Assembly (NCBI GenBank): GCA_029204225.1
Contig: MU832539.1
Coordinates: forward strand, 1 to 64,000
DNA from: Diphasiastrum complanatum
Taxonomy: Eukaryota; Streptophyta; Lycopodiopsida; Lycopodiales; Lycopodiaceae
DNA: 64,000 nucleotides
Direction of reading: 5' to 3'
The notes under the pieces are model-generated. The model was not told the origin of the DNA and made no database searches. It was given only the letters and a program-made list of their open reading frames with translations. Positions 10,100 to 23,577 of this stretch are shown one piece after another. The stretch's first letter is position 1, and each line of letters starts with the position of its first letter. The position numbers and the translations under genes are program-made.

Positions 10100-12520
10100 T
10101 GATACTTCTTACAATTTACAGCTTGAAAGGGTACGTTTTGCTCATTTCTGGAGCTCGAAGATATTTCTTTCCCTTTTTCAAAATCCTGACATTCTCCAGA
10201 TTCTTATTGAGCTTACAGCACATTGAAATGTTTTTTCTGCTTGTGAATTTTCGTTTTGCAGGAAATGGAATTGTTGGACATAGAACACTAGTCTGCTAGT
10301 AGTTTTGGCCTCTCTGAACAAGTAAGGACTGAAACGAACAGAGGGAAGTATTAGGAGCCTGTGTAAGAGAGCAAAGAGCTGATCTCTTCTGCAGCTGGTG
10401 GCTCCCACTGTGATGCCTCTTTGGCTGCCCTTCCCAGACAGCCATTGAAGATACTGGAAGAAAACAAGAGTCCACAAGAGTGTAAACGGTGCAGCAACCA
10501 TGTCTTTCTCTTGAGCCATGAAACCTCAAATGGTTCTGGATGACTGCAATTATTTCTTTCCAGTAGCTTACTTTTTCAAACTAGGTTACTCTTGCAGGCA
10601 GCGTAATCTGTAAACTCTTATAGAGTTGTTGTCTTGCGCTGTTGCATTTTCTGTCTATGGTTGTTGTACATGCATTCGATATCCAAAATTGTGCAGACCT
10701 GTACAAAAGATGCAAACTAATAATAAAAAGTGCTTGTTTTAAGTCATGGATATTGGCTATAAAACAGTGAGAGTGATCTTGGAGCAAGATTGCTGATAGC
10801 CCCCATAGATAATATATATCTTTCATACAGAGGTGTAACAACTCATTTTGTTTACTACTAGATAATATAGCTCACCTTTTGTTGCTGAATAAAAGAATTG
10901 ATTAGTAACAACCAACTTCATTTTCATTTTGGACAGTGATACTCATGTTCAAGAGTTTAATTACATGTATGGGCTTGTTAGATGAAGCTTAACATGCTAG
11001 CAGGCATGACATCAGGTTAAAATTTCTCAAATTTTGTCAAAATGTTCCTATCTCTATCGCTACTTATCTCTTTCTATATATCATATGTGTTCCATTTGTG
11101 TAGGTTTGAGGATATTACTCCCCTTATATGGTGGCATTCATGTCCAATGCATAGAATTTGGGAAAAAATTCACATTGTTCATCTTGATGTGAGCAGTTAA
11201 TGTCAGTAATGCAAGTAGTTGCCTTAGTGTTAGAACTAGTTTTCTTTGAAAATTAGTTTCCCAATCAAATTGGCATTTATATCACTAAAGTTCTGAATCT
11301 CAGTGTTATGATTACCTGCTGATCCTAACTAGATAATTCTTTGATAATCAAGTCATAATGAAACCAACACCAAAATCAGTTCAGAAAATTTTTTAAGCAA
11401 GATTTAGTGATGTAAGTAGTTTGACTTTTCGCATCATTTGGTTGATGCAAGTGGTTAAATATCTTGCACTACAAATCCGAGAATTTTGAACAATTCAGCA
11501 ATTCATGAATAGTTGTATGGGGATACATGCCATGTTAGCAAAGCTAGATCTGACTTCAAATTTTGCTATTTGAGTAGTTGGGTGTGAGTACTTTTTACGT
11601 GAGATATTTCACTCTTTGTAATTGGGACTTGGAAACCAGACTACGGACTTTAAGCTCTTAGATTACTCAAATCAAGTGTTCTTAGTGATGATTGAGCAAA
11701 AAATGGAAGATAAACAAGAAAACTAAAGAAACTAAACTTTACACTTTCCTATAAATAATTTGGAATTCTCATGTCCCCAGATGTGAACACAAATGGTTAT
11801 ATGTAGATATTTTTTGTATATGTACAAAGCTAAGAACTCGTCCCAAGATACCTCAAAAAAATACTTCAAACTAGCTATGAAACTCCTAATGTGCACAGTT
11901 CCAGCTTTTTGCATCAGACTTATTCTAGGCAAACAAATAATTAAAATTACAAATGTTAACTCTAGTAAACAAGCGAATAACATGACTAGGGGATGTAAAA
12001 ACAAAATAGCCAAAACGACAAAATTCTAAAAGTGGTAAATTGTTTGGATCAAGATGCTTGCCTTGACAATGACACCAAAAAGGTGCTATTCCTATCAGGG
12101 AATCTAAACAATGCTAGAGCTAGGAAGGCATCCATGAGTGAGTATAGGAGAGTGTGGTACGAGAGAACAAGTGTAAAACAAGTGATCTACACAATAAATC
12201 AACTACGTTCTTTTTTTCCACTATATGATAAATTTGATAGTTGAAATCGTGAGTAAAGCTTGCCTGAATTGAAGAAGAATGAAATATAATTAAAGTGAAT
12301 GGTGAAGAAAAAATCAATGAAAATGACTAAAAAAATAACATGAGTTTGTAATGCATGATATGTTTGAATCATATTTGGAACAAACAATGACCCTACACAT
12401 GTGAGTTTCAATGAAGATGAGAACCATAAAGAATTTCATATGGTTGAGGACGAGATTTTTTTATGCAAAGGGGCCAATACTCCTTTGTATCAGAGAGCAT
12501 CCATTTTTCACTTAGACCCA
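10100..12520. other. intergenic, no gene recognised
   Basis: AT-rich sequence with only short frames on both strands. None carries a recognised motif, and no terminal repeats or RNA genes were noticed. The first few hundred bases may be 3'UTR of the tentative gene ending at 10099; an AATAAAA poly(A)-like signal occurs near 10720. Confidence 0.5.
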
Positions 12521-12598
12521 AGGGAGTTGGCTCAATTGGTTAGCTTGACATCCAAAGTTTCTTTGGTCTCAAGTTCGAGCCTTCCCTTGGAAACCAAG
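12521..12598 (+). repeat. tRNA-like sequence, probable SINE head
   Basis: Shows both internal RNA polymerase III boxes at the right distance: an A-box-like TGGCTCAATTGG (12528-12539) and a B-box-like AGTTCGAGCC (12572-12581). It is flanked by AAGGGA and TCCCTT, which could form an acceptor-like stem. The anticodon arm is poor, so a tRNA-derived SINE or tRNA relic is likelier than a working tRNA. I did not find a clear 3' tail or target duplication. Confidence 0.4.
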
Positions 12599-14286
12599 AA
12601 GCATTTTTCACTTAGCTACAATTCTTATTGTAAAACCCCAAGCAATATTGATGGAGTGACCATAGTGTCAAGTCATTATTTAGGTGTCTAATATACAACA
12701 TGAGATCTTAATATAGTTCATAAAATTTTGGATTTTAAGTTTAGATTTATTTTTTTGACAAAAAAAAATTCAATTTATTGCAAATGATACTTCCCAAAGA
12801 AAACATGATACTCAAAACACGAAAATAAATATGAGAGATGTTTAGCATGCTCAAGATGGAATATGAAACAATCTGTGCATGTCCATTAGATCAAGCTTTG
12901 TACAAGCAACGAGCATTAGAAAAAAATGTTGAACGTCAAACATGTAATAAATCACATTATGAATATGACATACGAGGAGAAAAGTGCCATGAAAAATATT
13001 GTCATTTTTGGTCACTTCATTTGTTTTGACACAAGTCTTCAGCACAAAATAAGCTAACATGTCAAGAATCCATAAACTGATGAAGTGATGTGAGTACTAA
13101 GTGAATCACTTGCGTAAGAATATATTGAAGGGTAATGGCCTCAATTCAAAATAAATCTTGTCATTTGAGATTCAGCCTTGCAATTGATGGCATCAATTGT
13201 CTTGGTGTACATGCCTCATGGACTACATTGCCAAATGGTTTTGTTAATTTTAATAGTCCTCCATGGTTCAGTATCAAATACTTTTATTGATTCAAAGAAA
13301 GCAAAAGGCCGAGAACATCTATATATATCTTGCATACCTATGATGTATGAAGTGAATTTTAACTTAAATGAATGCCTGATAGAGTTTGAGCATAGAGCAG
13401 TGTTGTTGTTTGCGAGAGCTCCAGAAAGACGGTTTTTTTTAGAGTTCAATGTTAGCGGTGATCAATAAGTGAGAAGCACCGGTTCACTGATTCAAGCATA
13501 GCGAGGCTTACCGAGCTCAGTATTAGTTGCTTTAGCTATGCATAGCATTAGACAGGGTCAAAAAAGGTTCAATAAAAAACTATGAAAGTTGTGGTTAGCA
13601 TGTGGAAAGGACCGGACGAGGATTACAATTTTTTGAAAAATGGCTATAACTTCACCATTTCTACACTGTTTTGGATGTCATAAGGACATGTAGCTAGCCA
13701 TAGGAGGTCGTTGGACAATCATGGAGATATTTGTCAAAAATTTAGGTGCCATCTATGAGAAAAAGAATTCTTGTAGTAGAGAGAGAAATGTTAGATGTTT
13801 AAGGAGCTCTAAAAACTCCATTTCTCCACCAAATTCTTTGATCAAAGGCTCTATGATCTTAGTATAATGGGGTGACCCTGATTGCATATTTGCTTTGTAA
13901 AAATTCAATCAACTCATTCTAGATTTGATGTGAAATGGTGTTAGATCATTGATAAACCTCTTAATCATTGAGAGTGAGTTTTGAGGCTAATGTACTTTTA
14001 GTCCTAGAGAGACACATTAACCATTCTAAACACCATAGGAAGGCATAGGCACTTCCAAGAGTCAAGTCCAATTTTTTTATTTGAATAGCGAGAGTAAAAT
14101 TGTTTTCCAAGTTCTTTCAAATCTAAGATCCTTAAAAATCTTGCTTTTTGAGTTTTGTGAGATTCAAGATAGTTGCCTAAGTGGCTATTTTTTTGAAAAA
14201 AAAGTAGGGAGAGCCTTCAATAGTACATTTGTTGTACTTGTTACTAGTAAAAATGGGTTCAACTGGAGCCTATCCTTAGTGAAAGG
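12599..14286. other. intergenic; right part may be copia leader
   Basis: No gene is recognised. The last several hundred bases before the copia gag at 14287 may be that element's 5' leader, but no 5' LTR matching the 3' LTR at 22578 and no TGGTATCAGAGC-type primer site is present. The left end of the element is therefore missing or unrecognisable. Confidence 0.4.
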
Positions 14287-14888
14287 TTAAATTCCAATAA
14301 CTATTCAATATGGAAAGTAAGAATGGAGTCACTTCTAGTGTTCCAAGATTTGTATGATATTGTCCTTGGTGAAGAGGAAGAGACTCAAGGAGGACAAGAA
14401 CAAGTGAAGTACAAAAAGAGAGCTAGGCTAGCATTGCATTGTCTAAAAATGAATGTTAGAAATGAACTCTTCTCAAATAAGTTGCATCACGTACTTCGAC
14501 CAAGGAGGCTTGGAACTCCTTGAAAGGGATTACCTCTAGAGTGCTAATGCTAAGAAACAAAGTTCTACAAAGCATTATAGAGGTAGTGAAGAAAGTGCTC
14601 AAGACTATTTCTTGAGGATAAAATCTCTCAACAAAGAACTTTCCATCATAAGTGAAAAAATCCAAGATGATGATTCCTAAAAGGTCTTGGAGATGAGTTC
14701 TCCAATCTAGTACAAAGTTTTGCCATACAAGAGCTACATGATGGAGATGAGAAGGAAAACTTCTCAAGCAAAGGCAAGACAAAGTCCAAGAAGAAGATCC
14801 AACACAAGGAGGCCAAGAGTGATGATCAGGCATCAAGCTCTAAAGGTGGAAAGAAGAAAGACAAAGCCAAAAAAAAGTGCATCTTTTG
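14287..14888 (+). pseudogene. copia A gag (UBN2-type), truncated
   Basis: Starts with the copia gag signature SNNYSIWKVRMESLLVFQD, leading to DIVLG and KKRARLALHCLK. It continues after frameshifts through KEAWNSLKG and SAQDYFLRIKSLNKELS to a Lys/Ser-rich stretch, and ends at CIFC, the first half of a CCHC zinc knuckle. The second half of the knuckle is missing. Gag would form the virus-like particle and bind element RNA; this copy cannot, with at least three frame breaks. Confidence 0.75.
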
Positions 14889-14889
14889 T

Positions 14890-15416
14890 ATGATCAAGAT
14901 CTTGAGGCAAGATCCGAGTGCTCCAAGGAGATCTACAAGAAGGAGGGCCGAGCCATCAAGGCTCACCTATGTTGACAAAGGTGTACAAAGGGAAGACTTT
15001 CATTCTCTTACCTCTTATACTTTTTTTACATTCATGCTTGATGAGCCAAGTTGCTTTGAAGATGCTATGGAGTCACATGAATGGAGGGATGCCATGCAAA
15101 AGGAGTATGATGCTCTTATGGAGAATCATACATGGAAGCTTGTGGATCTTCCTCATGGAAGAAGACCACTTGAGTGCAAATGGATCTATAGATTGAATTA
15201 CAACCAAGATGGAAGTATCAACAAGCATAAAGCAAGGCTAGTGGCAAAGGGGTTCTTGCAAACCAAGGGAGTAGATTTTGATGAAACTTTTGCTCCTGTT
15301 GCTAAACTAGTTACTATAAGGCTGATTATTTCTCTTGCAACTACTTTAAATTGGAGTCTTTTTCAACTTGATGTGACTAATGCCTTTCTAAATGGCTATT
15401 TGGAGGAGGAGATCTT
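14890..15416 (+). pseudogene. copia A linker and 5' half of reverse transcriptase
   Basis: In one open frame: an Arg-rich linker (APRRSTRRRAEPSRLTYVD), the start of the RVT_2 domain (EWRDAMQKEYDALMENHTW), KARLVAKGFLQ, DETFAPVAK and [16 protein letters not shown], ending where the gypsy LTR begins. The QLDV Asp is the first catalytic Asp of the RT palm. It continues in sense at 21096 after the insertion. Confidence 0.85.
15412..15416. repeat. target-site duplication ATCTT (left)
   Basis: ATCTT directly precedes the 5' LTR of the gypsy element and is repeated at 21091-21095 directly after the 3' LTR. A 5-bp duplication is what LTR-retrotransposon integrase produces. Confidence 0.9.
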
Positions 15417-15895
15417 TGTCATGCCCATGAATGGTCTTAGGTAGCGTGTCCATGCTACGGACCGGTAGACCAACAACCCGTAAGTTAATTGTGGCCCTTA
15501 TGTGTACATGGTCATAATTAGTGGCTGTAGGCCTAAACACATGGTGGTGGAGCTGGTATGGGTCTATCAGTGAGTCATTAGGGAATTGGATGACGTGGCC
15601 CAGATAGGCTGCAGAGGTGTCCAGTGAGGTGTCACAGTGCACTACTAGTGGTGCATGGGCCTTGGAGGGTATAAGTATACCTGCTGGGCTCTCACTAGTG
15701 TATGCTTGATTTTGTGATTGGTAGCTACATGGTGCTGGTGTGACTCCTCTTTCCATGACTATGATTGATCCATAGCTTGGGGGCTAGATTCGTTCGATCT
15801 AGGTTTGGTTGGGTTGGTTTATCTACCACCTGTTCCTTTGTGTTGTTGCTTTGTATGGTATGCTTAGGCTAGAATCTTATTGTGTGGACTTTATA
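15417..15895 (+). repeat. gypsy 5' LTR (479 bp)
   Basis: Begins TGTCATGCCC and ends GGACTTTATA, so its ends are TG...TA rather than the usual TG...CA. Compared with the 3' LTR it lacks 16 bp near 15495. The TATAAGTATACC stretch near 15670 is a plausible core promoter. Confidence 0.92.
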
Positions 15896-15896
15896 T

Positions 15897-15909
15897 TGGT
15901 ATCAAAGCC
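15897..15909 (+). other. primer binding site (initiator tRNA-Met type)
   Basis: TGGTATCAAAGCC, one base after the 5' LTR, matches the plant initiator-tRNA 3' complement TGGTATCAGAGCC at all but one base. Minus-strand DNA synthesis would start here. Confidence 0.85.
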
Positions 15910-17430
<1,521 letters not shown>

Positions 17431-17985
17431 TTGCTTAATTTAGCAATGTTTCGTGTGAGAGGCAATATTTTAGGTAAAGACGTGAATGTGCTATTTGATT
17501 CAGATAGTACTCACAATTTTTTGAATGCTCGACTTGTGCAGAAGCTCCGAGTGCCCACCATGGCCAGTGATCACCGTTATGTGGTCCGTCTTGCCTCAAG
17601 GTTGGACACTGAGATTTGGGATGTCAAAGTCTCCAATTTAGAGCTTCGGATGCAGGACTATGTTGAGCAGTTGGATTTCCATGTCATGAATCTAGACCGG
17701 ACTGATGTGATTGCGGGCTATGAATGGTTTTTTGGCAAATCAGACTCTTTAGAGATAGATTTTAAAAATCATTCTATGGTATTTAAAGATAAGTTTGATC
17801 ATATTGTCTCTATTTCTGGAGAGACCGATGTACTTCCATCGCCAATGATTTCCTTGGCTGAATTAATTGAGAAACTTCATGATTCTGAGTATGAACTCTT
17901 TCACTTGCTTTTGAAATCTCGTATGCATTGTGATGTTGGGAATGTGAATGTGTTTTCATGCTTTAACACTGAGAATTCGCATTAG
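17431..17985 (+). pseudogene. gypsy retroviral-type aspartic protease
   Basis: An open frame with the retropepsin layout: FRVRGNILGKDVNVLFDSDSTHNFLNAR, in separate parts VNVLFDSDSTHNF near residue 25, then VIAGYEWF near residue 110. The catalytic motif normally reads DSG or DTG; here it is DSD, with the flap-supporting Gly replaced by Asp, so cleavage activity is probably lost. The frame stops at 17983, about 100 bp before the RT frame opens, a further break in the polyprotein. Confidence 0.85.
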
Positions 17986-18092
17986 GAACAACAACTTTTG
18001 CAAGATTTAAAGCAAGAGTTAGTGAAGTTTTTCCGGAGCAGCTACCTTATGGACTACCACCCGCTCGGTCGTTTGATCCTAAGATAGATCTC

Positions 18093-19130
18093 TTGTCCGA
18101 AAGCCGTCCTATCTTCAGACAACCATATCGGTTCAATCAGAAGGAAGAGGAGGAAGTGGCTAGGCAGATCGAGGAGTATCTCAGGATGGGGCACATAAGA
18201 CCAAGTAAATCTCCATGGGGAGCACCTGTCCTTCTTAAGAGTAAGAAAGATGGGAGTTTTCGGCTATGTGTAGATTACAAGGGTCTAAACAAACTTACAG
18301 TTAAAAATAAATACCCGTTGCCCAGGATGGACGATCTCATAGATCGATTGAATGGAGCTAAATACTTCACGAAAATTGATCTACCTACGGGATACCATCA
18401 GATTAGGATACATCCGGAAGATGTATCTAAAATCAGTTTTAGGACTAGGTTTGGCCACTACGAGTTTCTTGTTTTGCCTTTTGGTTTGACAAATGCTCCG
18501 GCTACTTTCCAACAAATGATGAACGATTTATTTCGTCCATATTTGGGGAAGTTCGTAGTAGTGCTTATGGACGATATTCTGATCTATAGCAGAACACTCA
18601 AAGAGCATGCTAAGCATCTCTGTACTGTCTTACATATCTTAAGACAAGAGAAGCTTTATGTGAAAGAATCAAAGTTCAAATTCTTCAAGAAGGAACTTCT
18701 TTACCTAGGTCATAAGATCACCTTCTTTGGGATCAAAATTGACGAAGAAAAGGTGAAGACGGTAGTGAAATGGCCAATTCCTAAAATGGTGCGTGAACTT
18801 AAGTCATTCTTAGATTTTGCTATGTTTTTCTGTAGATTTGTAGAGGCGTACTTGAAGATTGCTGTGCCTCTCAACAATATGTTGAAAGGAGTGAAAAGCT
18901 GTAAAGGTAGGCCAAGTCCTCCTATCAGATGGAATGAGAAATTAGATGAGAGTTTTAGAAAACTCAAGCTTCTAATTTCATGCAACAATTTGACTTTGAA
19001 GTGCGGTACATCAAAGGCTCATCTAATCAGGTGGCTGATGCACTTAGTCGAATTGGTGAAGTGAACGAACTTTCCCTCACTGAGATTAGTATAGACTTTA
19101 TCTCTCCCTGAGAGGTCTTTATGAGAAAGA
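18093..19130 (+). pseudogene. gypsy reverse transcriptase with RNase H deleted
   Basis: The RT domain is nearly complete: PYRFNQKEEEEV, SPWGAPVLL, DGSFRLCVDYKGLNKLT, KIDLPTGYHQIRI, LPFGLTNAPATFQ and the palm motif VVVLMDDILIYS. The usual residues before the DD pair are Y-x; here they are L-M, but both aspartates are kept. After FRKLKLLIS (near 18985) the sequence jumps to the end of RNase H: another frame reads FDFEVRYIKGSSNQVADALS at 18989-19048. Some 100 codons of RNase H, including its catalytic core, are deleted at this join. The frame visible to 19064 is therefore a shifted tail. Confidence 0.9.
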
Positions 19131-20526
19131 CCCACATTTTGGACCAATCTGGAATAGGGTTCTAGTAGTTTCATCAAGCGGGACTGATGATCATGGTGAT
19201 CAGTCTGGGGGGAAGGATAGAAAGGGTACTGATGACTTCTCTATCCGTAATGGACTATTGTTCAAGAAAGGGAAGTTTGTGTGCTTGATATGGATGTTGT
19301 TAAGAATAAAACTCTTTATGAATGTCATGACTCACCATGCGCAGGACATCCCGACATACATCGTACATTGGATTTGGTACGAAGGGATTTTTATTGGCCA
19401 AAACTCAAGCCCTTTTTATAATCTTATGTGGTCAAGTGTGACCAATGCTAGTTGAATAAAGCTGGACGTGATAAGGATGGCGATTTGTTGCATCCATTGG
19501 ATATCCCTAATAAGAGATGGGATAGTGTTTCCATGGATTTCGTGGTTGGGATATCGTGGACGAATAAACAGCATGATGCAATTTGGGTTGTGGTCGACCA
19601 TTTTACCAAATTGGCTATGTTTATTCTAGTAAAGACCACCGCGAAGGCTTCTGATTTAGCTCAGATATTTGTAGAGCGTCTGTTTAGGCTTTACGGATTA
19701 CCAAGTGATATTGTGAGCGATCGCGATCCGAAGTTCACCGGTCACTTTTGTGGCCGTATTTGCTAAACTAGAGATGACATTGAGCTTGGGTTCTTCTGGT
19801 CATCCTGAGACGGATGGACAGACCAAAAGAACAAATCAGACGATGGAACAAATGCTTTGGGCATATATTTCCAGATGACAATATGGAAAATACCTTCCAT
19901 TGACCGAGTTTGCCTATAATAGTAGTAAGCATTCGGCTAACGGTTATAGCCCGTTTATGCTTATGTACGGTTTTGAGCCTAGGTCACCCATCGCGGTTGA
20001 GACTCGGACAATCAAGTTTCAGAAAGTAGCAGATTTCCTACACGATATGCATGAAATGCTACAGATTGCACGTGAAAATGTCCAGAGTTCCCAGGATAGG
20101 GACCAACATTATGCAAATATGAGAAGATTACCGAGAGAATTCCAAGTGGGAGACTGGGTATATTTGAAAATCTCGAAGTATTCAAGTGTAATGCGTACCG
20201 ACAAGCATTATAAGTTGTCCCCTAGATATAGAAGATCGTTTAAGATCTTGAAAAAGATCGGATCCTTAGCTTACCAATTGGAACTCCCAAAAGGATCGCA
20301 AGTGCATCCCGTATTTCATGTAAGTCGTCTCAAAAAGAGTCTGCGTGAAGGAGAGCATCTTGGATCTGGAGATCAGTTGGACCTGTTGGATGAATCATCG
20401 GGTGTATCTCGTCTTGAACCCAAAAAGATCTTGGATACAAGAACTAAACGATTGAGAAATCGTATAGTTACCGAGCATCTGGTTCGATGGAGGGGATGTA
20501 CGGACAATGATGATTCCTGGGAATAG
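19131..20526 (+). pseudogene. gypsy integrase with chromodomain
   Basis: Contains the H2C2 zinc-binding head (ECHDSPCAGHPDIHRTLDL at about 19319-19375; KCDQC near 19437). The catalytic core follows, with its first Asp in SMDFVVGISW and second in IVSDRDPKFTGHF. The third catalytic residue, Glu in TER, reads Lys in DGQTKRTNQT (near 19815). The tail holds GSLAYQLELPKGS, HPVFHVSRLKKS and a chromodomain (RNRIVTEHLVRWRGC, DDSWE). Chromodomains tether integration to modified histones. At least three stops or shifts are present (near 19440, 19765 and 19880). The catalytic Lys and the breaks make it non-functional. Confidence 0.9.
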
Positions 20527-20577
20527 GAGGGAAGCTTAAGGATGAGCTTTCCCAGTTTTAAGTTTTGAGGACAAAAC

Positions 20578-20595
20578 TTGAATAAGGGGGGAGAA
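20578..20595 (+). other. gypsy polypurine tract
   Basis: GAATAAGGGGGGAGAA sits immediately before the 3' LTR, the position and composition expected for the plus-strand primer. Confidence 0.88.
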
Positions 20596-21090
20596 TGTCA
20601 TGCCCATGACTGGTCTCGGGTAGTGTGTCCATGCTAGAGACCGGTAGTCCAACAACCCGTAAGTTAATTGTGACTATAAGAGAATTGGGGCCCTTATGTG
20701 TACATGGTCATAATTAATGGTTGTAGGCCTAAACATATGCTGGTGGAGATGGTATGGATCTATCAGTGAGTCATTAGGGAACTAGATGACGTGGCCCAGA
20801 TAGGCTGCAGAGGTGTCCAATGAGGTGTCACAGTGCACTACTAGTGGTGCATGGGCCTTGGAGGATATAAGTATACCTGCTGGGCTCTCACTAATGTATG
20901 CTTTATTTTGTGATTGGTAGCTACATGCTGCTGGTGTGACTCCTCTTTCCATGACTATGATTGATCCATAGCTTGGGGGCTAGATCCGTTCGATCTAGGT
21001 TTGGTTTGGTTGGTTTATCCACCACTGTTCCTTTGTGTTGTTGCTTTGTATGGTATGCTTACGCTAGAATCTTGTTGTGTGGACTTTATA
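20596..21090 (+). repeat. gypsy 3' LTR (495 bp)
   Basis: Starts TGTCATGCCC and ends GGACTTTATA, collinear with 15417-15895 apart from one 16-bp insertion and about 26 substitutions. It is followed by ATCTT, matching the duplication at the left end. Confidence 0.93.
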
Positions 21091-21095
21091 ATCTT
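21091..21095. repeat. target-site duplication ATCTT (right)
   Basis: Pairs with 15412-15416. Removing the gypsy element and one copy makes the copia frame read continuously through IFMRH, which confirms the ends. Confidence 0.9.
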
Positions 21096-21830
21096 CATGA
21101 GGCATCAAGGAATATCAAAAAGAAAAAGTATGTTTGTGGCAAAGGAGCCTTTATGGGCTCAAGCAAGCACCTAGAGCTTGGTACTGTAGGTTGAATGCCT
21201 TCTTAACATCCATTCATTTTGTTGTAAGTGCTTATGAACCTTCTTTGTACTTGAGATTTAATGATGGTAAAGTCATCATTCTCATTTTGTATGTAGATGA
21301 CATTATTCTTAGTGGTAATGATCATGATGGTATAAAATAAGTGAAAATAGCATTGTCTAGAGAGTTCAAGATGGTGGATCTTGGTGTTCTTCAGTTCATA
21401 ATAGGCATAGAAGTATCAAGAGAAAAGGATTTGAGTTTTATTTGTCAATCCAAATATGCATTTTCTATCTTAGAGAAATTTGAAATGAAAATTGTAAAGG
21501 AGTAGATACTCCTATGGAGCAAAATGTAAAAGTCTCTAATAGTGATGATGAAGCATCCTTTGAGGACATCACACTATATAGAAGACTTATAGGCTCCCTA
21601 ATCTATCTTACTATAACTAGACCAGATCTAAGTTAGCCAAGATTCTATGAAAATCCATTGGTTTGTCATTGGAAACATGCTAAAAGGGTGTTGAGGTACA
21701 TCTCAACCACCAAGAACTTTGGAATTTTGTATCATGGATCTAACATTTCTTTGAGGGCCTATTCGGATGCTAATTTGCAGGGAATAAGGTGGATAGGAAG
21801 TCCAGTTGAATGCTTTCCAATCTACATTTG
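21096..21830 (+). pseudogene. copia A 3' half of reverse transcriptase and start of RNase H
   Basis: Continues the RT broken at 15416: [25 protein letters not shown], the catalytic palm ILYVDDIILSGND, REFKMVDLG, then in shifted frames ITRPDLS, KRVLRYISTTKNFGI and an RNase H beginning LRAYSDAN. The YVDD motif is intact, but several stops and shifts interrupt the frame. RNase H is cut short after the first catalytic Asp region. Confidence 0.85.
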
Positions 21831-22577
21831 TTGTTGATAAAGCAATTTCACTGGATAACTATTTTTGTAATAGTTTGAATAATGGTGTCATAAAGGATAA
21901 ATCATCATTTAGCATGTTTGCTTTGGAAATATTTGAGTGTAATGACCAAAGAAAATTCTACATCAATGACAAGAATAATGGTAGGATATTGCTCTTCAAG
22001 AAAAGCTTATTGGATTTGCATTTCCTCTACTAAGAGAGTACGATAATTAATGGAGATGTAATATTCTATTAAGGGAAGGACTATAAGTTTGAAGAAGCAT
22101 GTGTAAATCATCAACCAATCCAAATCATTGATGGCTTGGAGTCAATTCAAGAGGAGCATCAAGCTCAAGGCTCGAGGACTCCAAGAAAATCATTAAGTAA
22201 CAAGATGGAGTCATTAAGGCTCACTCATATGAATCAAGCAAGGCAAGTTGGATTTGACAACATTCTTTATGCACTTAATAGCTTAAGAGGTATATCGTCA
22301 AGTGCACAAAATGCCTTGGAATTCATAGCTTGGCATGATGTATAGTTTTGAAGTGTGCTACATGTATATAGACACATCTATGGAACATCTTGTAAGGGAT
22401 CCTTTAAGAGGTGGTGAAAGATCCTTCATGGACATCATTCTCTATCGGACTCTCAAAAGTTCCTTGTTTGTAGCTAGATTTTTTCTAAGACACTTCTAAA
22501 AGTATTCAACAAGCACAAATTAGCTCTTAGAGTTGTAGATAGATGCACCATAGTTTTATCAAGCTAAATTTGAGGAG
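21831..22577 (+). pseudogene. copia A scrambled tail: second linker and RT fragments
   Basis: The segment 22136-22345 reads SRTPRKSLSNKMESLRLTH with ALEFIAWHDV, the same IN-RT linker type as at 14920-15100. The segment 22391-22475 reads GERSFMDIILYRTLKSSLF, matching DITLYRRLIGSLI near 21580 of the same RT. So pieces of linker and RT occur twice, implying recombination or a second insertion. The part at 21831-22050 has an open frame I cannot assign. The region ends with the purine tract TTTGAGGAG before the LTR. Confidence 0.6.
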
Positions 22578-22980
22578 TGTGAAAACTTGTCAAAATTGGC
22601 AATTTTAGCTTGATTAAACTATGTAAATTTGTACATAGGTGGGTCCCACACGTGTCAAGGCCACCCTAGATAGGTTTGATCTCATTCATAGGGTTAGTTA
22701 GGGTTGTTTGGTCACGATTATTAAATTGTAGGGCCAAACTCCTCAAATCATGGAGGTGGTTGATCAACTTAACCGTCAAATTGGCAAAACTTTAGGGTTA
22801 GGTAGGATTGACATATTAGGGCAAGAAAGGTCAATCAATCTTCTTATTACATGATGGATTTTCACCTAACTTGAGAGGAGATTGATTTGGTGATTTGAAA
22901 TTGAGTTTCAAAAGGAGGCCATTGAATTGTATGTGAGTTTTTTCTCAATCAATTTAATTCCACCAACTGTATTCCTACAA
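22578..22980 (+). repeat. copia A 3' LTR (right end approximate)
   Basis: Begins TGTGAAAACTTGTC directly after a purine tract, and contains TTAGCTTGATTAAACTATG and a CCACACGTGTC palindrome-like motif. A near-identical start occurs at 46806, so this LTR family recurs in the window. The right end near 22980 (TTCCTACA) is a guess because no partner LTR is present. Confidence 0.6.
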
Positions 22981-23577
22981 CACGATGAGTGCAATTGTGT
23001 AGTCTTTGGATAAGCGGTTCTTGGAGAACTAGCCATAGACATTTGAAGTACTGATAGTCGAAGAAGAAGTGGCCAAAGACCTCTTCAAAGTAACGCATAA
23101 TCGTTTACTAATTTTCCCTTGGTTCCCTTGACTCCCTTGACTTGGCTAGATAAGCTAGAGTTGCTTTTGGCAAATTTTGAAAATCTGGACTCTTTTAGAT
23201 GTGCTTTTCAAAATTGTGCAAATTTTCAACACTTTGTCCCTTTTCAATTTCTCTCTTGGATTTAAGGAGATTGGACATCTACACCATGACGAGGTTTTGA
23301 TAGTTTAAGTGAATATTTTAATGTTTTCAGCGCTTATTTTTTTGCCAAAAATTCTCTATAATTCTAGGGATTTCGACATTGGCATTGGGAGATTTTGGGC
23401 ATATACTTAATTTAAGTGCTTGGATTTCAAGTGATTATTTTTGTGATGACACTTCTCTCTTTAATTTAGAACAAATACTTGATTTTCTGAAAACTTAACT
23501 ATTTAATTTTAGGGCAAATACTTAAAGACTAATTATTTTCTGCAACCAACAATAGAAGAGGCTTCATAAAAACATAA
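22981..23577. other. intergenic, upstream of TIM13
   Basis: No gene or repeat is recognised. The core promoter of TIM13 should lie in the right part, but I see no convincing TATA box at the usual distance. Confidence 0.4.

Noticed and set aside
14456-14836. 126-codon minus-strand frame opposite copia gag
   Set aside because: Antisense shadow of the gag region, with no motif of its own.
18093-18985. Endogenous plant pararetrovirus (caulimovirid) instead of gypsy
   Set aside because: LTRs, primer site, polypurine tract, 5-bp duplications, integrase and chromodomain all identify a Ty3/gypsy chromovirus.
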